Shown here piece after piece: positions 60,363 to 64,000 of a stretch of DNA of 64,000 nucleotides. The stretch covers positions 1-64,000 of the forward strand of contig NZ_ML675578.1 in assembly GCF_007826885.1 (NCBI RefSeq). The letters are read 5' to 3'. Source of the stretch: Candidatus Nitrosocosmicus arcticus. GTDB lineage: Archaea > Thermoproteota > Nitrososphaeria > Nitrososphaerales > Nitrososphaeraceae. Every line of letters starts with the position of its first letter. Position 1 is the first letter of the stretch. Both the position numbers and the translations under genes were made by a program. The notes beneath the pieces are model-generated. The model was given only the letters and a program-made list of their open reading frames with translations. It was not told the DNA's origin and did not search any database.

Positions 60363-62279
60363 TTGTTTGTAAATCCATCCCGATTCGATGCTAAAGATGA
60401 AGTTCGATATCAGCAGATATGCAAGGAAATAGCTAATGATATTTTATCTAGGAATGATAGTAGTAATATGATGAATATAAGGGACATCAATATCTTAATA
60501 AAATCTAAATCCTCTCAGTATAAGTTACCTAGTATCCCAAAATATGCTGAGATAAACCGATTTATCCCACTAACGAGTCAATATAAACGGCTTTTAAGGA
60601 AAAAGCCTGTAAAAACACAGTCAGGAATAGCAGTCATTACAGTCATGCCCATGCCTTACGATTGTCCTCACGGGAAATGTATTTACTGTCCTGGAGGGAA
60701 AGAATACGATACACCCCTTAGTTATATCGGGACCGAACCTTCTACCAAATTCGCTCAAAGAGTGAAATATGATTCTTTTGAACAGGTTCGTTACAAAATA
60801 CTACAGTTGATGGAAGGGGGTCATGAAGTTAGTAAGGCTGAATTGGTTGTAGTTGGAGGAACGTTTCCATTTTATCCTAAAGATTACCAAATTTATTTTA
60901 TTAAACGTTGTTACGATGCCCTTAATTCTATCAGTCATTTAGAGCCTTCTATCCAATCACCATTCGAGTATTCTGGCAACTTGGACGAAAATTTAAACCT
61001 CTTAATAAATAGTTCTAAAGATGATAACGCATTTAGAACCAGTATGCTATTGCAATCACTTAGTAATTCAAAGAAACAAAACGAGACGGCTTTTGTAAGA
61101 TGTGTTGGCCTCACCATAGAAACAAAACCTGACTATTGCAAAATGGAGCATATCAATTTGATGTTGGAACTTGGTGCAACCAGAATCGAGCTAGGAGTAC
61201 AATCGTTAAATGATACTGTTTTTAAACTGATTAATCGCGGTCACACCGTCCAAGATGTTTATAGTGCTTTCTATGAAGCTCGCAATTCTGGTTATAAGAT
61301 TGGGGCTCACATGATGCCGGGATTACCCGGTTCTTCTTATGAACAAGATCTGAATGATGCAAAAAAGTTATTTGAAGATGAAAAACTAAAGCCGGATATG
61401 TTAAAAATCTATCCTACACTCGTGGTAAAAAATACTGGACTTTACAAATTATATCGAGAACAAAAGTACAAAAGTTATTCTACAAACGAATTGGTAGGAC
61501 TTCTCGTAGAAATAAAGAAAATTATCCCTCCATGGGTAAGGATTATGAGGATACAGAGGGAGATAGAGGCTTCTGATATCGTATCAGGTCCTAAAATGGG
61601 AAACGTTAGGCAGCTCGTGTTAGAACAATTAAGAAGGCAAGGAATAAAGTGCAAATGTATTCGTTGTAGAGAAATAGGACTTTATGAAAACAAAATAGAA
61701 TTTGCTAACGATGACATCTTGTTGTTCCGAATGGAGTATGATGCATCTAGAGGAAAGGAAATTTTCTTATCTTTTGAGTTAAAAGATAGGCGGCTCCTTT
61801 TAGGTTTTCTTAGGCTGCGAATCATGGCAAATCCTCTTAGAAAAGAATTGCAAGTTGGTTCTCACCTTCTGACTAGATCCGATACTAAAGATATGTCAGA
61901 TTCACGAGTCAAATCATTTAACTCTGCAATAGTACGAGAACTGCATGTTTACGGGACAGTCGCAAAAGTAGGCGAACAGATCACGAAGAAACAACTATCA
62001 TCATCAACAAATGCTGATTATACCACGGTTAGAAATGGTAATAACAACAATAATCAAAGTAGGTTAGATTTTACTACTGAGAGTAGTTTAATTGTTAATA
62101 ATGAAGTTAAATACCAGCACAAGGGTCTAGGACGAAGCTTGTTAGCTGAAGCCGAAAGGATATGCAAAGAAGAATATGGTTTGAAACATATTTCAGTAAT
62201 TAGTGCAGTAGGTACCCGTGATTATTATAGGAAATTTGGATATACTAATAATGGTCCGTATGTTACAAAATTATTATAG
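60363..62279 (+). CDS. elp3: Elp3 tRNA uridine-34 carboxymethyltransferase (radical SAM plus GNAT)
   Basis: Modifies wobble uridine in tRNA anticodons using SAM and acetyl-CoA. The radical SAM cluster lies at C101, C106, C109 (CPHGKCIYC), with ITVMPMPYDCPHG and TIETKPDY, LGVQSLND, HMMPGLPG after it. The C-terminal GNAT domain binds acetyl-CoA through KGLGRSLLAEAE. A long Asn/Ser/Thr-rich insertion (about 538-585) separates strands of the GNAT part. 638 residues, longer than usual because of this insertion and an extension between the two domains. The TTG start is the best-placed one. lysS follows after 5 nt, so the two are co-transcribed. Confidence 0.94.
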   Translation: MFVNPSRFDAKDEVRYQQICKEIANDILSRNDSSNMMNIRDINILIKSKSSQYKLPSIPKYAEINRFIPLTSQYKRLLRKKPVKTQSGIAVITVMPMPYDCPHGKCIYCPGGKEYDTPLSYIGTEPSTKFAQRVKYDSFEQVRYKILQLMEGGHEVSKAELVVVGGTFPFYPKDYQIYFIKRCYDALNSISHLEPSIQSPFEYSGNLDENLNLLINSSKDDNAFRTSMLLQSLSNSKKQNETAFVRCVGLTIETKPDYCKMEHINLMLELGATRIELGVQSLNDTVFKLINRGHTVQDVYSAFYEARNSGYKIGAHMMPGLPGSSYEQDLNDAKKLFEDEKLKPDMLKIYPTLVVKNTGLYKLYREQKYKSYSTNELVGLLVEIKKIIPPWVRIMRIQREIEASDIVSGPKMGNVRQLVLEQLRRQGIKCKCIRCREIGLYENKIEFANDDILLFRMEYDASRGKEIFLSFELKDRRLLLGFLRLRIMANPLRKELQVGSHLLTRSDTKDMSDSRVKSFNSAIVRELHVYGTVAKVGEQITKKQLSSSTNADYTTVRNGNNNNNQSRLDFTTESSLIVNNEVKYQHKGLGRSLLAEAERICKEEYGLKHISVISAVGTRDYYRKFGYTNNGPYVTKLL

Positions 62280-62284
62280 GACAT

Positions 62285-63991
62285 ATGAGTAGTTCTCCTG
62301 AAAATATAATAGGTAAAGGGACGTGGATTGATAAAATTGCTTATACAATAGTCGAGCGGGAAAAAAAACTCGGAAGGTCAACCGCAAACCTCAACGTTGA
62401 AAGCGGATTAGGAGCATCCGGGATCCCCCATATTGGAAGCATGGGTGATGCAGTGAGAGCGTACGGAATTTCTTTGGCCCTGCAGAATCTCGGTTATTCA
62501 TCAGAACTGATAGCATTTTCAGATGACTTAGACGGATTAAGGAAGGTACCGGCCGGCCTGCCCGAGTGGCTGGAAGACCACATATGTAAACCAGTATCAT
62601 CTATACCTGATCCATTTGGGGACTGTCATGATTCTTATGGTCAACACATGAGTAGTTTACTACTAGAGGGTTTAAATTCCGCAGGAATAAAGTATACTTT
62701 TAAGAGCGGTACTCAAACATACAAAAGTGGAATACTAGCAGATCAAATTCACAAGATACTGTCAAATAGTAAATTAATTGGTGACAAGATTGCAGAATCT
62801 ACTGGTCAACAAAAATACTTGAAATTTCTTCCCTACTTTCCAATTTGTGAAAATTGTAACAGACTTTATGTGGCTAACTCGATTGAATATTTAGAAAATG
62901 ACCGAGCAGTGACTTATTCATGTACTGGCAACACGATTGGAAAAAAATTGATTCAAGGATGCGGTCACACTGGTCGAGTTAAAATAGATAGCGGAAATGG
63001 AAAATTAGCATGGAAAGTTGAATTTGCCGCACGATGGCAAGCTTTTGATATTAAATTTGAGGCATTTGGCAAAGACATCATGGACTCTGTAAAAATGAAT
63101 GATTGGATCTCTGATGAAATCCTGAAATTTAATCATCCTTTACACGCAAAGTATGAAATGTTTTTAGACAAAGGTGGTAAAAAAATAAGCAAATCAGCTG
63201 GAAATGTTTTGACTCCCCAAATGTGGCTCAAATATGGAACACCAGAATCACTCCTATTGTTACTATATAAAAGAATTTCAGGAACTAGACATGTTAGTAT
63301 TGACGACATTCCAACACTTATGGATGAGTACGATCTATTTGAAGATATTTTCTTTGGAAAAGTTAAGGAGCCAAATGATAGTAAAAGGTTGAAAATAAAT
63401 GGGGTTTATGAATATATCAACCACCTTCGTCCTCCAGTCGATGATTCCTCCTCCATACACATACCTTATAGGATACTGATACAACAAGCAAATTTATTTA
63501 AATACCAAATTCAGGAATCAGACCTGCTGCTAAATACTATATTTGATAGGTTAAAGAAATACCGGCTGGTAAAGGAAGAAGACATTAAGAAAAAAGATCT
63601 AATTGATAAAATAACTCTTGCTGTAAACTGGGTAGGAGATTTTAGTGGTTTAACGGAAGATGATGATGTTGATGGTAGTAGAAGCGGTGAAAAACTTGAG
63701 ATGAGTAGTATTCAGAAAGAAGCGATTCTTAGGATAGGCAATGATTTGACCAACTTGATATCGAACATCAATAAAAAAAACAAAGATATTAAATCTCAAG
63801 ATAACGATCTTGCCCAAGAAGTACAAACAATAATTTTCAATAATGCAAAAAACAACAATCTTCAACCTAAAGAGATCTTTAGGATATTATATAAGATCCT
63901 GATAAACGCAGAAAAAGGTCCAAGGCTTGGGAACTATATCGTCGACCTTGGCATAGATAACGTGGTAAAAGTAATAGAGAAGAGAACTTGA
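62285..63991 (+). CDS. lysS: Lysyl-tRNA synthetase, class I
   Basis: Charges tRNA-Lys with the class I (archaeal/spirochete) enzyme, not the class II form. HIGH-type motif HIGS at 49-52 (ASGIPHIGSMGDA), KMSKS-type KISKS at 300-304, and a zinc-like cysteine set CENC near 188-191. 568 residues with the C-terminal helical part, ending just before the window end. The region about 465-500 carries an acidic insertion (EDDDVDGSRSGEK). Starts 5 nt after elp3: a tRNA-modifying and a tRNA-charging enzyme in one transcript. Confidence 0.96.
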   Translation: MSSSPENIIGKGTWIDKIAYTIVEREKKLGRSTANLNVESGLGASGIPHIGSMGDAVRAYGISLALQNLGYSSELIAFSDDLDGLRKVPAGLPEWLEDHICKPVSSIPDPFGDCHDSYGQHMSSLLLEGLNSAGIKYTFKSGTQTYKSGILADQIHKILSNSKLIGDKIAESTGQQKYLKFLPYFPICENCNRLYVANSIEYLENDRAVTYSCTGNTIGKKLIQGCGHTGRVKIDSGNGKLAWKVEFAARWQAFDIKFEAFGKDIMDSVKMNDWISDEILKFNHPLHAKYEMFLDKGGKKISKSAGNVLTPQMWLKYGTPESLLLLLYKRISGTRHVSIDDIPTLMDEYDLFEDIFFGKVKEPNDSKRLKINGVYEYINHLRPPVDDSSSIHIPYRILIQQANLFKYQIQESDLLLNTIFDRLKKYRLVKEEDIKKKDLIDKITLAVNWVGDFSGLTEDDDVDGSRSGEKLEMSSIQKEAILRIGNDLTNLISNINKKNKDIKSQDNDLAQEVQTIIFNNAKNNNLQPKEIFRILYKILINAEKGPRLGNYIVDLGIDNVVKVIEKRT

Positions 63992-64000
63992 CCTATTAGA

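Noticed and set aside
1-64000. CRISPR arrays, insertion sequences, prophage, rRNA operon
   Set aside because: No spaced repeat series, transposase or integrase motifs, or rRNA-like conserved stretches were seen on either strand.

Overview
The window is AT-rich archaeal chromosome, almost certainly from an ammonia-oxidizing Nitrososphaerota (Thaumarchaeota). Soil-type Nitrososphaerales such as Candidatus Nitrosocosmicus is my best guess, by inference only. The gene set supports this: a eukaryote-like DNA topoisomerase IB, class I lysyl-tRNA synthetase, ribosomal protein S8e, aIF5A, an archaeal GHMP-type shikimate kinase, the archaeal ADH-synthase/DHQ-synthase II entry to aromatic synthesis, F420 genes cofG/cofH, a ThiD-ThiN fusion, ScpA/ScpB and a stand-alone B12-binding mutase subunit. 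TATA elements lie about 25-32 nt before many start codons, and TTG starts are frequent, so much transcription looks leaderless. No rRNA, CRISPR array, insertion sequence, integrase or prophage was seen. The window is mainly a housekeeping and biosynthesis region.

Layout. 1-2.5 kb: a 5'-cut ATP-grasp ligase and a membrane GT2 polysaccharide synthase. 2.7-6.6 kb: a small zinc-binding protein and a two-gene B12-dependent methionine synthase. 6.7 kb: tRNA-Arg. 7-13 kb: sparse accessory region with a duplicated-domain protein, an SDR oxidoreductase, a secreted protein gene broken by three frameshifts, a GT2 enzyme, a BtuF-like protein and hypotheticals. 13.4-15.2 kb: scpA-scpB-rps8e. 15.2-20 kb: purQ-purL-purF and a small hypothetical. 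20-24.1 kb: a Nudix-like protein with a lost catalytic box, topoisomerase IB, and pyrK-pyrD. 24.7 kb: tRNA-Met. 25-29.2 kb: bluB with an in-frame stop, bioD, a sugar nucleotidyltransferase and thiDN. 29.5-33.7 kb: aIF5A, a site-2 protease, a zinc-ribbon methyltransferase and a hexapeptide acyltransferase. 33.7-38.6 kb: a membrane-anchored protein, cysS, a Rieske protein, metG and nadM. 39-42.6 kb: egtD and cofH-cofG. 42.8-44.3 kb: the B12 mutase subunit and ilvC. 44.3-56.7 kb: a minus-strand shikimate/aromatic cluster, read in the order of its reactions and interrupted by tatC and a lone DNA methyltransferase. 56.7-64 kb: nadE, gltA, purM, elp3 and lysS.

How the genes connect. A cobalamin theme runs through the window: B12-dependent MetH, the B12 mutase subunit (probably for the 3-hydroxypropionate/4-hydroxybutyrate carbon cycle), BluB (lower-ligand synthesis) and a BtuF-like B12/chelate-binding protein. 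The aromatic cluster holds every step from the ADH precursor to chorismate, then chorismate mutase fused to an aminotransferase and a prephenate dehydrogenase. Nucleotide synthesis is represented by PurQ/L/F/M and PyrD/K, without PurS.

The observations most worth checking are the single-codon nonsense interruption of bluB, the catalytically empty Nudix box next to topoisomerase IB, a tiny proline-rich reading frame ahead of elp3, the reaction-ordered aromatic cluster with its embedded DNA methyltransferase, and an EgtD-type histidine methyltransferase. I did not find a clear, wholly new multigene system here.
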